Assembly (NCBI GenBank): GCA_900556745.1
Contig: USPU01000026.1
Location: 1 to 10,730, forward strand
DNA length: 10,730 nucleotides
Direction of reading: 5' to 3'
From: an uncultured Veillonellaceae bacterium
Lineage (GTDB): Bacteria; Bacillota; Negativicutes; Veillonellales; Negativicoccaceae
This document shows positions 1-7,583 of the stretch, one piece after another. The notes beneath the pieces were generated by a model that was not told where the DNA came from, made no database searches, and saw nothing but the letters and a program-made list of their open reading frames with translations. A program made the position numbers and the translations under genes. Positions within the stretch are counted from its first letter, which is position 1. Each line of letters begins with the position of its first letter.

Positions 1-82
1 GTCCCAACGCTTTTTCATAAAAGGCAAGACTTTTTTCCAAGTCCAAAACATTTAAGTTATTATGGTCAAATCGAAAGGACAT
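1..82 (-). CDS. Glyoxalase/VOC-family protein, N-terminal fragment
   Basis: Only the first 27 codons are in the window; the gene runs off the left edge. The peptide begins MSFRFDHNNLNVLDLEKSL and continues to FYEKALG, the classic first beta-alpha unit of glyoxalase I / vicinal-oxygen-chelate proteins, with the early His (H7) in the position of a metal ligand and the LxxSLAFYxxxLG helix. Many Bacillota proteins with this opening are annotated as lactoylglutathione lyase, which detoxifies methylglyoxal, but substrate cannot be told from 27 residues. A second in-frame ATG lies two codons upstream (86-88). The start at 80-82 is preferred because AGGAG at 91-95 sits 8 bases from it and only 2 bases from the upstream ATG. 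The gene lies downstream of sbcC on the same strand with about 80 bases between, and it has its own candidate promoter. Confidence 0.8.
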   Translation of the reverse strand, partial: MSFRFDHNNLNVLDLEKSLAFYEKALG

Positions 83-132
83 CGACATCGCTCCTTTACT
101 GAAATTCTTATTCGAACATTTTCGATATGCTC

Positions 133-161
133 ATTGTAACAAATTTTTTTATATTCTGCAA
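133..161 (-). promoter_or_regulatory. Candidate promoter for the glyoxalase-family gene
   Basis: On the minus strand TTGCAG (156-161) is followed after 17 bases by TACAAT (133-138). The -10 box has an extended TGT directly upstream. The -35 box nearly touches the sbcC stop codon at 162-164. The -10 element is good and the -35 weak (only TTG matches consensus). No clear terminator separates sbcC from this gene, so read-through from sbcDC is also possible. Confidence 0.5.
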
Positions 162-3100
162 TTACCCTAACACCCAATGGGCCCGACTGCCTGTTTCCGT
201 CTTTTCGATTTCCAAACGCGTATCGATGCGCTGACGCAATTCTTCTACGTGACTGATAATACCGACAAGTCGACCGCCCTCACGTAAATCCGTTAAAATA
301 CGAATCGCTTCGTTTAACGCGTCCGCATCCAATGTCCCGAACCCTTCATCAACGAACACGGTATCCAAACGCAATCCCCCGGCATAGGCCTGCGCTGTAT
401 CAGCAAGCCCTAACGCCAGCGCGAGCGATGCCTGAAATGTTTCGCCACCCGAAAGCGTATTGGCGGGCCGACGATCTCCGGTCCAAAAATCGTTGACTTC
501 TAAATCCAACCCCGCAGCGCGACGTTGATCGGTTGCCGCTTGCGCACGCACAAGCTGGTACCGTCGGTGACTCATTTTTTCCAAGCGTATATTGGCGGCC
601 ATGATGACATCGTCAAGCAACGTCTGTAAAACGTAGCGCTGAAAACTCAACCGTCCCTGCTCGCCTGTCACACTGCTGCCATTGGCCAATTCGGATAAGC
701 GTCCCACGACAGCCTGTTTCTGATCGAGTTTCGCAAATATCTGCGCGTATTCCTTCATTTTTTGCGCGGCATCCGCCAATCGTTTGACTTTTATGCCGAG
801 CATCGTCGTCCGTTCGACCGCCGCTTTATGTTCCTTTTCGGCTTGACTGACGGCCGCCATGACTTTTGGCAAGTCGGGCACCGCCATGCCGTCCAGTTCT
901 TTTTTTATTTCTTCTAAACGGGTTTGGTTAGCGATGCAATCCGCTTGATATTTTTGAATTTCTTGCTGACGTTCGGTAATGACGGACTCCTGAACAATCG
1001 CCGCGGCCAACAGCGTCATATCGGTAAAACCCGATGATTTGGCGCGCTCGAGCAATGCGTCGCGTTTCGTTTTATAGTTATGACGACATTCTTCCAGTCG
1101 TCTTGTTACTTCTTCGTATTGTTGACGAAGATCCTGCTCTTTTTTTTGAACCTCTTTCGCCTTTGACGAAAATGCCTTTTCGCGCCGTTCGTAGTTTTCT
1201 ATTTTCTCTCGCAACTGCACAACTTGCGCTTTCACCGACTCCGCATTTGTGAACTGTAGCGGAATCTGTCGTTGCGCTTCCTCACGTTTGGTCGCTACCA
1301 CCGTTACTGCTGATTCGATTTCCGCAAGTTCTTCATTGATTTTTTGCAGTGTTTCGTTCGCTTTTTTCTCCTGCTCCTGTTGCGCGGTCAACTGCACTTT
1401 AACGCGTTCAAATTCCGCTTGCGCAGCCGTTGCCTCTTGATGTTTCGCCTGCAATTCGGCCTCCTGCTCTATAAGTTGTGTATCAGTAAGCGATACCAAC
1501 AAAGCATCCGCCGCGTTCAACTCCTGTGCCAACAGAGATTCACGTTCCGTCAGCTGGCTCAAAAGCTGTTGCGTTGCCGCCAATTTTTCCTGCTCAAGCT
1601 TTTCTTCTTCCTGCGCATCTTGCCACGTTGCTTCATCCGGCATCTCCTCATCGGCTACCGCCGGTTGCGGATGATGCAGGGAGCCACATACCGGGCAGGG
1701 AGCACCTGCTGTAAGTTCTGCGCCTAACCATGCCGCCCAATTCTTTTCACGCAGATCGGCCAAACGTTCTCGCCTCTGGACAGCGTTTTGCAAAGCGGTC
1801 TGCTGCAGAGCAAGCGTGTTTTTCGCGATTTCAATATCCTCGCTGACCGCGGCATGGTCTTGCTGCCATTTCCGATACGCTTGGTATTCCTTTTGTTCTC
1901 GCCGCTGCGACGCCAATTTTTCTTCCCAAATCGGTGTTTTCTCCGCCAACTCACGAAGCGCGTTCCCTTGCTCGGAAAGATCCGTGATGGTTTTTGTGAT
2001 CCGCTCCGTTTCCGCCTGCGCCGCTTTTTGCCGCGCTTGCGCCGCAGTGTGTTTCTTTTTATTTTCTTCTTCTTGCCGTGTCAATTGCGCCGCTTCGTCA
2101 AACCAACCGATGACTCTCGTTAGACGCTCTTGCTCCAGCTTATATTCACTTTGCGCGGAACGTTCCGCATTTAAAAATTCTTCTTCTTTCCCCCAGTAAA
2201 GAGTCTCCTCTTGCAGTTGTTTTAATTCCGGTTCCAACTTGCGTTGGCGATCACGATATTGGGATCCCTTCGTTTGTTCATCGGTGAGCGCCTGCATACT
2301 GTCGGCCATCGTCGCTGCTTTTTGCCAACGCTCCAGTTCTGCGGTCTTTTCTTGCATCATTTCGGACTCGTCGGCAAGTTTTTTCTGCACAGCGAGCGCG
2401 GTTTTTTCTTTGCTTTTAAGGTCTTGCCATGTCTGCGCTGCTTGCGCCGACTGCTGTGCTTCTTGGCGAGCTTTTGCCAAAACGAGCTCCGCGTCTTTCG
2501 CTTCGTTCAATTCCGCTTGGGTTGTTTGTATGGCAGATTGCAATTCTTCTTCTGTGGTAACATTTTCCGCCCCCAAATCGCGTTCCCGATCGCGCTTCGC
2601 CTCTTCAAAAGAGGAAGCGAGCGCCTGAGCGCGCTCTTTCAACAACGACGCTACGCGGGCTGCGATTTCCGTCGCAAAAAGCTTGGCCAAAATCTGCTCT
2701 CGTTCCGCCGAACTCGCCAATAAAAGTTGACGAAAATTCCCCTGCGGCAAAAGCACGACCTGACGGAACTGATCGACATCAAAACCGATCAGGTCCAAAA
2801 TTTTGCCTTGCACATTGCGATCGCCCATCGATTCCAATTCCTTGCCGTCGCCTGCGATCTTGATAAATTCCACTTTGGCCGGGCGCTCCGTTGTTCCCGT
2901 ACCCCTTTGTTTGGTCAGGCGTTGCGCCGGCTCACGCACAACACGATAGCAGGTATCGCCGAGTGCAAAATCAAGTTCCACCCGTGTCGGTAACGATGTC
3001 GGTGCATACGCACTGCGCATATTACGCGCATCACGTTCGCTGCTGGTTTTACCGTAAAGCGCAAAACAAATCGCGTCGAAAATCGTCGTCTTGCCCGCAC

Positions 3101-3212
3101 CGGTCGGTCCGTGCACCAAAAAGAACTGCCGCTCACCGAGGTGAGTAAAATCAATTGTTTGCGCCGCCACATAGGGACCGAATGCCTGCATCATCAAACG
3201 TAACGGTCTCAT
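162..3212 (-). CDS. sbcC: SbcC, Rad50-like ATPase of the SbcCD nuclease
   Basis: SMC-like ATPase subunit of the SbcCD complex, which cleaves DNA hairpins and processes double-strand ends and protein-blocked ends. The protein is 1016 residues, normal for SbcC. The N-terminal ATPase half starts MRPLRLMMQAFGPY and carries Walker A GPTGAGKT (residues 35-42). Long Glu/Lys/Gln-rich coiled coils fill roughly residues 180-490 and 520-850, separated by the zinc hook CPVC (506-509), the Cys pair through which two molecules join. The C-terminal half has the ABC signature LSGGE (920-924), Walker B ending in D955-E956, the D-loop GTLD and the H-loop ISHVEEL. The start was set at 3212 rather than an upstream in-frame ATG at 3230: AGGAGG (3220-3225) stands 7 bases before it, and the ATG overlaps the sbcD stop as ATGA, a typical translational-coupling arrangement. 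It is co-transcribed with sbcD. Confidence 0.97.
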   Translation of the reverse strand: MRPLRLMMQAFGPYVAAQTIDFTHLGERQFFLVHGPTGAGKTTIFDAICFALYGKTSSERDARNMRSAYAPTSLPTRVELDFALGDTCYRVVREPAQRLTKQRGTGTTERPAKVEFIKIAGDGKELESMGDRNVQGKILDLIGFDVDQFRQVVLLPQGNFRQLLLASSAEREQILAKLFATEIAARVASLLKERAQALASSFEEAKRDRERDLGAENVTTEEELQSAIQTTQAELNEAKDAELVLAKARQEAQQSAQAAQTWQDLKSKEKTALAVQKKLADESEMMQEKTAELERWQKAATMADSMQALTDEQTKGSQYRDRQRKLEPELKQLQEETLYWGKEEEFLNAERSAQSEYKLEQERLTRVIGWFDEAAQLTRQEEENKKKHTAAQARQKAAQAETERITKTITDLSEQGNALRELAEKTPIWEEKLASQRREQKEYQAYRKWQQDHAAVSEDIEIAKNTLALQQTALQNAVQRRERLADLREKNWAAWLGAELTAGAPCPVCGSLHHPQPAVADEEMPDEATWQDAQEEEKLEQEKLAATQQLLSQLTERESLLAQELNAADALLVSLTDTQLIEQEAELQAKHQEATAAQAEFERVKVQLTAQQEQEKKANETLQKINEELAEIESAVTVVATKREEAQRQIPLQFTNAESVKAQVVQLREKIENYERREKAFSSKAKEVQKKEQDLRQQYEEVTRRLEECRHNYKTKRDALLERAKSSGFTDMTLLAAAIVQESVITERQQEIQKYQADCIANQTRLEEIKKELDGMAVPDLPKVMAAVSQAEKEHKAAVERTTMLGIKVKRLADAAQKMKEYAQIFAKLDQKQAVVGRLSELANGSSVTGEQGRLSFQRYVLQTLLDDVIMAANIRLEKMSHRRYQLVRAQAATDQRRAAGLDLEVNDFWTGDRRPANTLSGGETFQASLALALGLADTAQAYAGGLRLDTVFVDEGFGTLDADALNEAIRILTDLREGGRLVGIISHVEELRQRIDTRLEIEKTETGSRAHWVLG

Positions 3213-4330
3213 GACTCCGCCTCCTGCCATACTTCGGTCATAACCTGTGCCTCGGTTTTATCGAGCGGGCGACCGCCGACATCCTCGATAAATTGCGCAA
3301 ACATATCCGTATAGGTTAACCGACGAATATCCGCTGTGGTGCGCTCCCCCTGCTGCGCTTTGAGGCCGATCGGTTCCAGGGCCAGCACGTTCGGGAATTT
3401 TTCGCGCAGCCGACTCATCGCGGCCAGCACCGGCGCCTCATCCGTCAGTCGTAATAGCAAGTAATCATCACTCGACGGCGTAAGGTCGCCCATAAGTTCC
3501 TGAAACGCTCCCGTAATGATGCGCAAATCATGACGCTTGCGCAAGGTAACACTCTCCCGCTGCACCGCTCCCGCCGCATCAATCTCGACCAAATCAACGC
3601 TTTTCTGTTGCTCCGCCTCGTTGAAGGAATATTTTAGCAAAGAGCCGCTGTAACGTAATTTACCTTCCGCCATAGTTTGCGGTCGGTGCAAATGTCCGAG
3701 CATCGTGTAGTGAAAATCTTGGAATACATCCGTTCCTACCTGTGACGATCCCCCAACGGAAAGCGGCCGTTCCGAATCCGACGGGCTGCCGCCGGCCACA
3801 AAGGCATGCGCCACGGCAATACGCCGGGCCGATGACGGTACCTGTTGCAACAGACGCTCTGCCTGCACGCGAAATAAGCTGTCATAATCACGCACCTGCG
3901 GTTCATCGTATTTGATTCGTATCGTCGCCGGATCGGCAAACGCAAACGGGCAAAAACACACCGGTCCCGCCGCATCCTCAAGCACAAGCGGCGCGGTATC
4001 AGCTTCTGCCATGCCGTAAATATAGACACCGCTTTCGCGCAAAAGCCGCGACCCGTACGACAAGCGATCGGTGCTGTCGTGATTACCGCTGATCGCGATG
4101 AAAGGAATGTCGGCGTAGCTTAATTCCGTTACCATATCATCCCACAAATGCACGGCATCCGTAGGCGGCACTGCGCGGTCATAGATATCGCCCGCAACCA
4201 CCACCGCGTCCGGTCGGTAGTCATGCACCAATGCGCTGAAATCCTGCAGCGTGTACGCCTGATCTTCCGTCAAGTAACGTTCATAAAAAATTCGTCCTAA
4301 ATGCCAATCGGCCGTATGAATAATGCGCAT
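3209..4330 (-). CDS. sbcD: SbcD, Mre11-like nuclease subunit of SbcCD
   Basis: Metal-dependent exonuclease/endonuclease partner of SbcC, 373 residues, a usual SbcD length. It is a calcineurin-like phosphoesterase with all expected metal-binding motifs: DWH (D8, H10), GDIYDR (G47-R52), GNHD (82-85), a central VAHAF segment, and GHLH (212-215) as the last ligand pair. The C-terminal third (about 260-373) matches the SbcD capping/SbcC-binding region in position but was judged by length only. The start MRIIHTADWHLGR is the standard family N-terminus, with AGGAG 5 bases upstream. The last codon overlaps the first codon of sbcC (ATGA), so the two subunits are probably made in coupled amounts. An extended -10 promoter lies about 30 bases upstream, making sbcD the first gene of the operon. 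Confidence 0.97.
   Translation of the reverse strand: MRIIHTADWHLGRIFYERYLTEDQAYTLQDFSALVHDYRPDAVVVAGDIYDRAVPPTDAVHLWDDMVTELSYADIPFIAISGNHDSTDRLSYGSRLLRESGVYIYGMAEADTAPLVLEDAAGPVCFCPFAFADPATIRIKYDEPQVRDYDSLFRVQAERLLQQVPSSARRIAVAHAFVAGGSPSDSERPLSVGGSSQVGTDVFQDFHYTMLGHLHRPQTMAEGKLRYSGSLLKYSFNEAEQQKSVDLVEIDAAGAVQRESVTLRKRHDLRIITGAFQELMGDLTPSSDDYLLLRLTDEAPVLAAMSRLREKFPNVLALEPIGLKAQQGERTTADIRRLTYTDMFAQFIEDVGGRPLDKTEAQVMTEVWQEAES
3220..3225 (-). promoter_or_regulatory. Shine-Dalgarno site deciding the sbcC start
   Basis: Perfect AGGAGG on the minus strand, 7 bases before the ATG at 3210-3212 and inside the 3' end of sbcD. It would lie downstream of the alternative ATG at 3228-3230, so it rules that start out. 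Confidence 0.8.
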
Positions 4331-4356
4331 AGCAGCTCCTTTAGTGTGTTTTTTTT

Positions 4357-4365
4357 ATTATATCA
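4357..4365 (-). promoter_or_regulatory. Extended -10 promoter for sbcDC
   Basis: The minus strand reads TGATATAAT: a consensus TATAAT (4357-4362) with the TGn extension (4363-4365). No convincing -35 box is present at the usual distance (TCGGTA at 15 bases is the best). Initiation would fall about 20 bases before the sbcD start. Confidence 0.6.
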
Positions 4366-4431
4366 TCGAGGCTCTTTTACCGATGCGTGGGAATGATGAA
4401 TAACTTATGATTTACTAAAATACGATTATAA

Positions 4432-4457
4432 AAAAAATCCCCCGGAGGGGATTTTTT
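4432..4457 (-). terminator. Intrinsic terminator overlapping the stop of the DUF302-like gene
   Basis: An 11-bp stem (4432-4442 with 4447-4457), including four G-C pairs closed by the tetraloop UCCG (UNCG type, very stable) on the minus-strand RNA, followed by a run of T. The A-rich arm includes part of the TAA stop of the gene at 4456. The flanking A/T runs make it potentially bidirectional, but no plus-strand gene leads into it. Confidence 0.85.
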
Positions 4458-5046
4458 ATGACAATGTTAAAACGATTGTCTCCAATAATCTTTTTTGCAC
4501 TTCTGTTGCCGCGGACACTTTACCGTTGCGCTGATCATATGCCAACGCTTCCGTGTTCGGCAAAAGCAGCCGTGTTTTGTCGTGACTCCGATAAACCAAA
4601 AGGCGCTGCGGTATAGTAAGGGCAAGATCCGGATGTTCGCGCCACAACGATTCCGCTTGCGGGTCGTGGTACTCAATCATCCAAAAAGTATTATTCTCAT
4701 TCCCCATTGCGGTAACCGTCACCGCTGTATAGCCGGCTTGTTCCAGCGCCGTTACCAGACGAGGCACCCATTTCTGCGGTTCGGTTTTAAGCGTCACTTC
4801 ATACGCATTGCGACCGACGCGTTCGCCTTGCAACCCGGCTTGCTGTAAAATGGTAAAACTTTTTTCAAACTGCGGATAGCGCGTGTCATAACGATCTCTT
4901 TCACTCGGAATGTCGGTATAAATTCCACCACTGACGCCGTGATGATGACCGAAACCGATGCCGATCCCGAAATTTACCGCGCCTGTTGTCATTGTTACAC
5001 CAAAAGACAAACCAACCGCTACTACCAAATATTTCCACCGTCGCAT
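4456..5046 (-). CDS. Exported protein with DUF302-like C-terminal half
   Basis: 196 residues of unknown function. The N-terminus (MRRWK, then a hydrophobic stretch to about residue 24) looks like a Sec signal peptide or a membrane anchor; the cleavage site is unclear and there is no lipobox Cys. A Gly/His-rich segment follows (GIGIGFGHHHG, 27-37). Residues about 90-170 resemble the DUF302 (TT1751-like) fold: a helix and strand, then FWMIEYHDPQAES (120-132), then an LTIPQRLLVY strand (142-151) and a DKTRLLL strand followed by a P..EAL segment. This matches the family pattern of a (D/N)P..A element, then LP.R..VY, GKT and P..L. The match is by eye from memory of the family. The start is supported by a GGGGTGAT Shine-Dalgarno-like sequence 5-10 bases upstream. 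It is a single-gene unit with an extended -10 promoter and a terminator on its stop codon. No role is assigned. Confidence 0.75.
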   Translation of the reverse strand: MRRWKYLVVAVGLSFGVTMTTGAVNFGIGIGFGHHHGVSGGIYTDIPSERDRYDTRYPQFEKSFTILQQAGLQGERVGRNAYEVTLKTEPQKWVPRLVTALEQAGYTAVTVTAMGNENNTFWMIEYHDPQAESLWREHPDLALTIPQRLLVYRSHDKTRLLLPNTEALAYDQRNGKVSAATEVQKRLLETIVLTLS

Positions 5047-5077
5047 CGTATCACCCCTTTGGAAAGTTCATATTTTC

Positions 5078-5086
5078 AGTATAGCA
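5078..5086 (-). promoter_or_regulatory. Extended -10 promoter for the DUF302-like gene
   Basis: The minus strand reads TGCTATACT: TATACT (5078-5083) with TGn (5084-5086), about 31 bases before the start codon. No clear -35 box is present. It lies back to back with the helicase promoter at 5129-5137. Confidence 0.55.
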
Positions 5087-5128
5087 CAAATTAATATATG
5101 AATTTATGCATGATTTTATCTCATCTCA

Positions 5129-5137
5129 TGATATAAT
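5129..5137 (+). promoter_or_regulatory. Extended -10 promoter for the DEAD-box helicase gene
   Basis: TGATATAAT: consensus TATAAT (5132-5137) preceded by TGA. The -35 region is AT-rich without a good TTGACA match. A strong ribosome-binding site, AAAGGAGG (5153-5160), follows and stands 6 bases before the ATG at 5167, giving a short leader. Confidence 0.6.
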
Positions 5138-5166
5138 AGATATTTGATGAATAAAGGAGGAAATAG

Positions 5167-6702
5167 ATGTTAGAAGAGTTTATCAATTTGAAAATATCCA
5201 AACCGATTATTACCGCCCTGAATGAAATGGGTTTTGAAGAGCCGACACCGATCCAGCGCGAGGCCATTCCGATCGCTTTGAGCGGCCGTGATATGATCGG
5301 CCAGGCACAAACCGGTACGGGTAAAACAGCGGCATTCGGTATTCCGATGCTGGAACGTGTACCGGCCAAAGGGGAAGGTCCGTTTGCCCTTGTGCTGGCG
5401 CCGACACGTGAGCTCGCCATTCAATCGGCAGAAGAAATCAATCGCTTGGCGCAACACTTGCCGCACTGGGCATTGCCGATTTACGGCGGTCAGGACATGG
5501 GCCGTCAATTGCGCAGTCTTAACAAACGTCCGCCGATTATTGTTGCGACACCGGGTCGTCTGATGGATCACATGGAGCGCGGAACCATTTCACTCGACAA
5601 TATCCAGCTCGTTGTGCTTGACGAAGCGGATGAAATGCTCAACATGGGCTTCATCGATGACATTAACAAAATCGTCAGCGCTACGCCGGAGGAGCGGCAA
5701 ACGCTGTTGTTCTCCGCCACGATGCCGAATGCCATTCGTGAATTGGCCGATAAATTTCTGACGGAGCCGGAACACGTCACCATGAAAATGAAAGAAGTGA
5801 CGATTGATCTGATTGACCAGGACTATATTGAAGTTCCGGAACGCCAGAAATTCGATGTACTCTGCCGTCTTTTGGATATGCAGGATCCGACGCTTGCGAT
5901 TATTTTCGGTCGTACCAAACGCCGCGTCGATGAAGTAACCGAAGCATTAAAGAAACGCGGTTATACGGCGGAGGGTTTGCATGGTGACTTGTCGCAGGCA
6001 AAGCGTGATAAAGTCATGCGTCAATTCCGTGAAAATACGATCGACCTTTTGGTCGCTACCGACGTGGCGGCGCGCGGTCTTGATATCAGCGGCGTAACGC
6101 ATGTTTATAACTACGACATGCCGCAGGATCCGGAAAGCTATGTACACCGCGTCGGCCGTACCGGTCGCGCCGGTCAGGCCGGTTTGGCAACGACATTTGT
6201 CGTGCCGCGCGAAATGGAACATCTGCGCGCAATCGAACATTTGATTCGTCGTCGCATTGCCCGTCGTGCCATTCCCAGCTTATCCGAGGTTATCGAAAGC
6301 AATCGCAAAAATGCGTTGACCAGCTTGGTGCGCACCGCCGAACAGGACAACTTGGACGGTTTCCACGCCTCTGCGGAGGAATTATTGCGTGAGTTGGATT
6401 CCGTTACACTGGTCGCGGCGGCGATTAAGTTGCTGACGGAAGAACCCGATACTACGCCGGTCAACATCACGGCGGAACGTCCGCTCGCCCGCAAGAAAGG
6501 TAATTTTGCACATCGCGGCCCGCGCTCGGGGCAAAATCAGCGTAGCGGCGGAAAGCGCAATTTCAGTCGCGGCAAACGTCGCGAACGCAGTGATCGCAAT
6601 GATCGTAATGATCGTAACGACCGCGGCTACCAATCGACTTCGCGCAAAGGCGGCAAGAAAAAGAAATTCACTTCCGGTTTTGAACCGTACTTCCGTGATT
6701 AA
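5167..6702 (+). CDS. cshA: DEAD-box ATP-dependent RNA helicase (CshA/DeaD type)
   Basis: 511-residue superfamily 2 RNA helicase that unwinds RNA duplexes using ATP; relatives act in mRNA decay (degradosome partner), ribosome assembly and cold adaptation. All core motifs are present: Q motif GFEEPTPIQ (22-30), Walker A AQTGTGKT (47-54), PTRELA, TPGR, DEAD (152-155), SAT (183-185), the ATDVAARGLD segment (D299) and HRVGRTGR (327-334). The region about 365-430 is the usual C-terminal extension. From about 430 the tail is basic, Gly/Arg/Asn-rich and probably disordered, with four NDR-type triplets (475-486) and a KKKKF stretch, suiting it for RNA binding. The length is close to Bacillus CshA; the exact orthology (CshA versus another DEAD paralogue) is inferred. 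It is a single gene with its own promoter and a terminator shared with the convergent ATP-grasp gene. Confidence 0.93.
   Translation: MLEEFINLKISKPIITALNEMGFEEPTPIQREAIPIALSGRDMIGQAQTGTGKTAAFGIPMLERVPAKGEGPFALVLAPTRELAIQSAEEINRLAQHLPHWALPIYGGQDMGRQLRSLNKRPPIIVATPGRLMDHMERGTISLDNIQLVVLDEADEMLNMGFIDDINKIVSATPEERQTLLFSATMPNAIRELADKFLTEPEHVTMKMKEVTIDLIDQDYIEVPERQKFDVLCRLLDMQDPTLAIIFGRTKRRVDEVTEALKKRGYTAEGLHGDLSQAKRDKVMRQFRENTIDLLVATDVAARGLDISGVTHVYNYDMPQDPESYVHRVGRTGRAGQAGLATTFVVPREMEHLRAIEHLIRRRIARRAIPSLSEVIESNRKNALTSLVRTAEQDNLDGFHASAEELLRELDSVTLVAAAIKLLTEEPDTTPVNITAERPLARKKGNFAHRGPRSGQNQRSGGKRNFSRGKRRERSDRNDRNDRNDRGYQSTSRKGGKKKKFTSGFEPYFRD
6589..6624 (+). repeat. Four 9-bp tandem repeats inside the helicase tail
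   Basis: Four units of (A)(A/G)(T/C) GA(T/C) CG(C/T) in frame, encoding SDR NDR NDR NDR. The unit length is a multiple of 3, so copy-number change would lengthen or shorten the disordered tail without a frameshift. Confidence 0.8.
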
Positions 6703-6705
6703 TAA

Positions 6706-6743
6706 GCAATAAAAAAAGACGCGTACGCGTCTTTTTTTATTGC
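6706..6743. terminator. Bidirectional intrinsic terminator, 38-bp perfect palindrome
   Basis: The sequence is its own reverse complement over 38 bases, with core GACGCGTACGCGTC flanked by A7 on one side and T7 on the other and GCAAT/ATTGC at the ends. In either direction it gives a GC-rich hairpin followed by a T run, so it can stop transcription of both the helicase (stop at 6700-6702) and the convergent ATP-grasp gene. The latter's final CAA and TAA codons lie inside the right arm. Confidence 0.92.
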
Positions 6744-7513
6744 TCCGCAGCGGATGCGGTATCGCTATCCTGCGCCTTTGTTTCCTTTTGATATTCCTTT
6801 GCCAAATCGGCTGTCAGCTCCTGCCAACGTGCCGCCAGAAGCTGCGCATAGGGCACCGGCGGCAAACCGTAATTTCCTAACCCGAAACCGTCGTTGACTT
6901 CCACCAGTAATGTGCGGCCTTCGCTGTCCACACCGAAATCGATGGCATAACCGCGCGGCGCGGAGTGATACGCTGCGATCGCGCGCTGAATGACCTCCAC
7001 ATCCGGCGTGATATCCCATTTACCTTTATACCAGAACATTCCGAGCGGCACTCCGTCGCAAACATAGACGCGCCACTCCGAAACAAATTCCACTTTTTCA
7101 CTGCACCAAACGTCAATATCCGAAACAAAACCGCCGAGCTTTACCAAATCACTTGTTTCTTCCAGGACTGTGCCAATAAACCGTTTCGTTTCTTTGCGCG
7201 GCTTGATAAATACGCGCCACAATGACGGATCATTCGTAATCGTAAAAAGCGTGGACGGCCAAATTTTCCGCCCGAGAAATGGCCGCAGTTCTTCCGGATA
7301 ATCCAAATTCGGACATTCGATGTCCCAACCCGCTAAAAGATCGTGCAAATCCTGTTCACTGCCGACGATGACTGTGGCCGGATCCACCGCCCGTAACGCA
7401 TGCACAGTCGTGTAAAAATCCACATCTCCCAATTGCTTAAACCCTTCATAGGCGATGTGCATATGATAATCATAGAGTAAACCGTCATGATTTTTGCGTA
7501 GTAACGCTTTCAT
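6737..7513 (-). CDS. ATP-grasp protein, R2K clade (DUF4343-like)
   Basis: 258 residues. The C-terminal two thirds look like an ATP-grasp domain of the R2K clade: WRVFIKPRKETKRFIG (99-114, nucleotide-binding K104), VWCSEKVEFVSEWRVYV (135-151, with E146 and R148), an FWYKGKW segment, GYAIDFGVD (188-196, D192), and LLVEVNDGFGLGNYGL (202-217), where E205 and N207 fit the metal-binding positions. ATP-grasp enzymes join a carboxylate to an amine or thiol through an acyl-phosphate. The substrate of this clade is unknown to me, so no reaction is named. The last 20 or so residues are charged and probably disordered. The start has AGGAGG 5 bases upstream. The gene follows ssrA on the same strand but is separated from it by a hairpin terminator and has a candidate promoter. 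Family membership is from remembered motif patterns; confidence in the fold is high and in the biological role low. Confidence 0.85.
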   Translation of the reverse strand: MKALLRKNHDGLLYDYHMHIAYEGFKQLGDVDFYTTVHALRAVDPATVIVGSEQDLHDLLAGWDIECPNLDYPEELRPFLGRKIWPSTLFTITNDPSLWRVFIKPRKETKRFIGTVLEETSDLVKLGGFVSDIDVWCSEKVEFVSEWRVYVCDGVPLGMFWYKGKWDITPDVEVIQRAIAAYHSAPRGYAIDFGVDSEGRTLLVEVNDGFGLGNYGLPPVPYAQLLAARWQELTADLAKEYQKETKAQDSDTASAAEQ

Positions 7514-7548
7514 GCCGTCCTCCTTTCCTCTTGCATGCTTTATAGTTT

Positions 7549-7569
7549 ACCTGTCCGCGAAAGGACGGT
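7549..7569 (-). promoter_or_regulatory. Hairpin in the leader of the ATP-grasp gene
   Basis: The minus-strand RNA reads ACC GTCC (loop of 6) GGAC A GGU, a 7-bp stem with one bulged A, 35-55 bases before the start codon. Its 5' arm CCGTCCT (7562-7568) is also exactly complementary to AGGACGG (7515-7521), which contains part of the Shine-Dalgarno site. This is a possible two-state leader; function is inferred only. Confidence 0.3.
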
Positions 7570-7583
7570 TTATATTCGAGTTC

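Noticed and set aside
2239..2723. Long plus-strand open frames of 129 and 159 codons within sbcC
   Set aside because: These are antisense shadows of the coiled-coil region, rich in Cys/Phe/Arg runs expected from complementing Glu/Lys/Gln codons; no start signals.
4331..4431. A small gene between sbcD and the DUF302-like gene
   Set aside because: The stretch is AT-rich with no open frame having a ribosome-binding site; it is accounted for by the sbcD promoter and leader.
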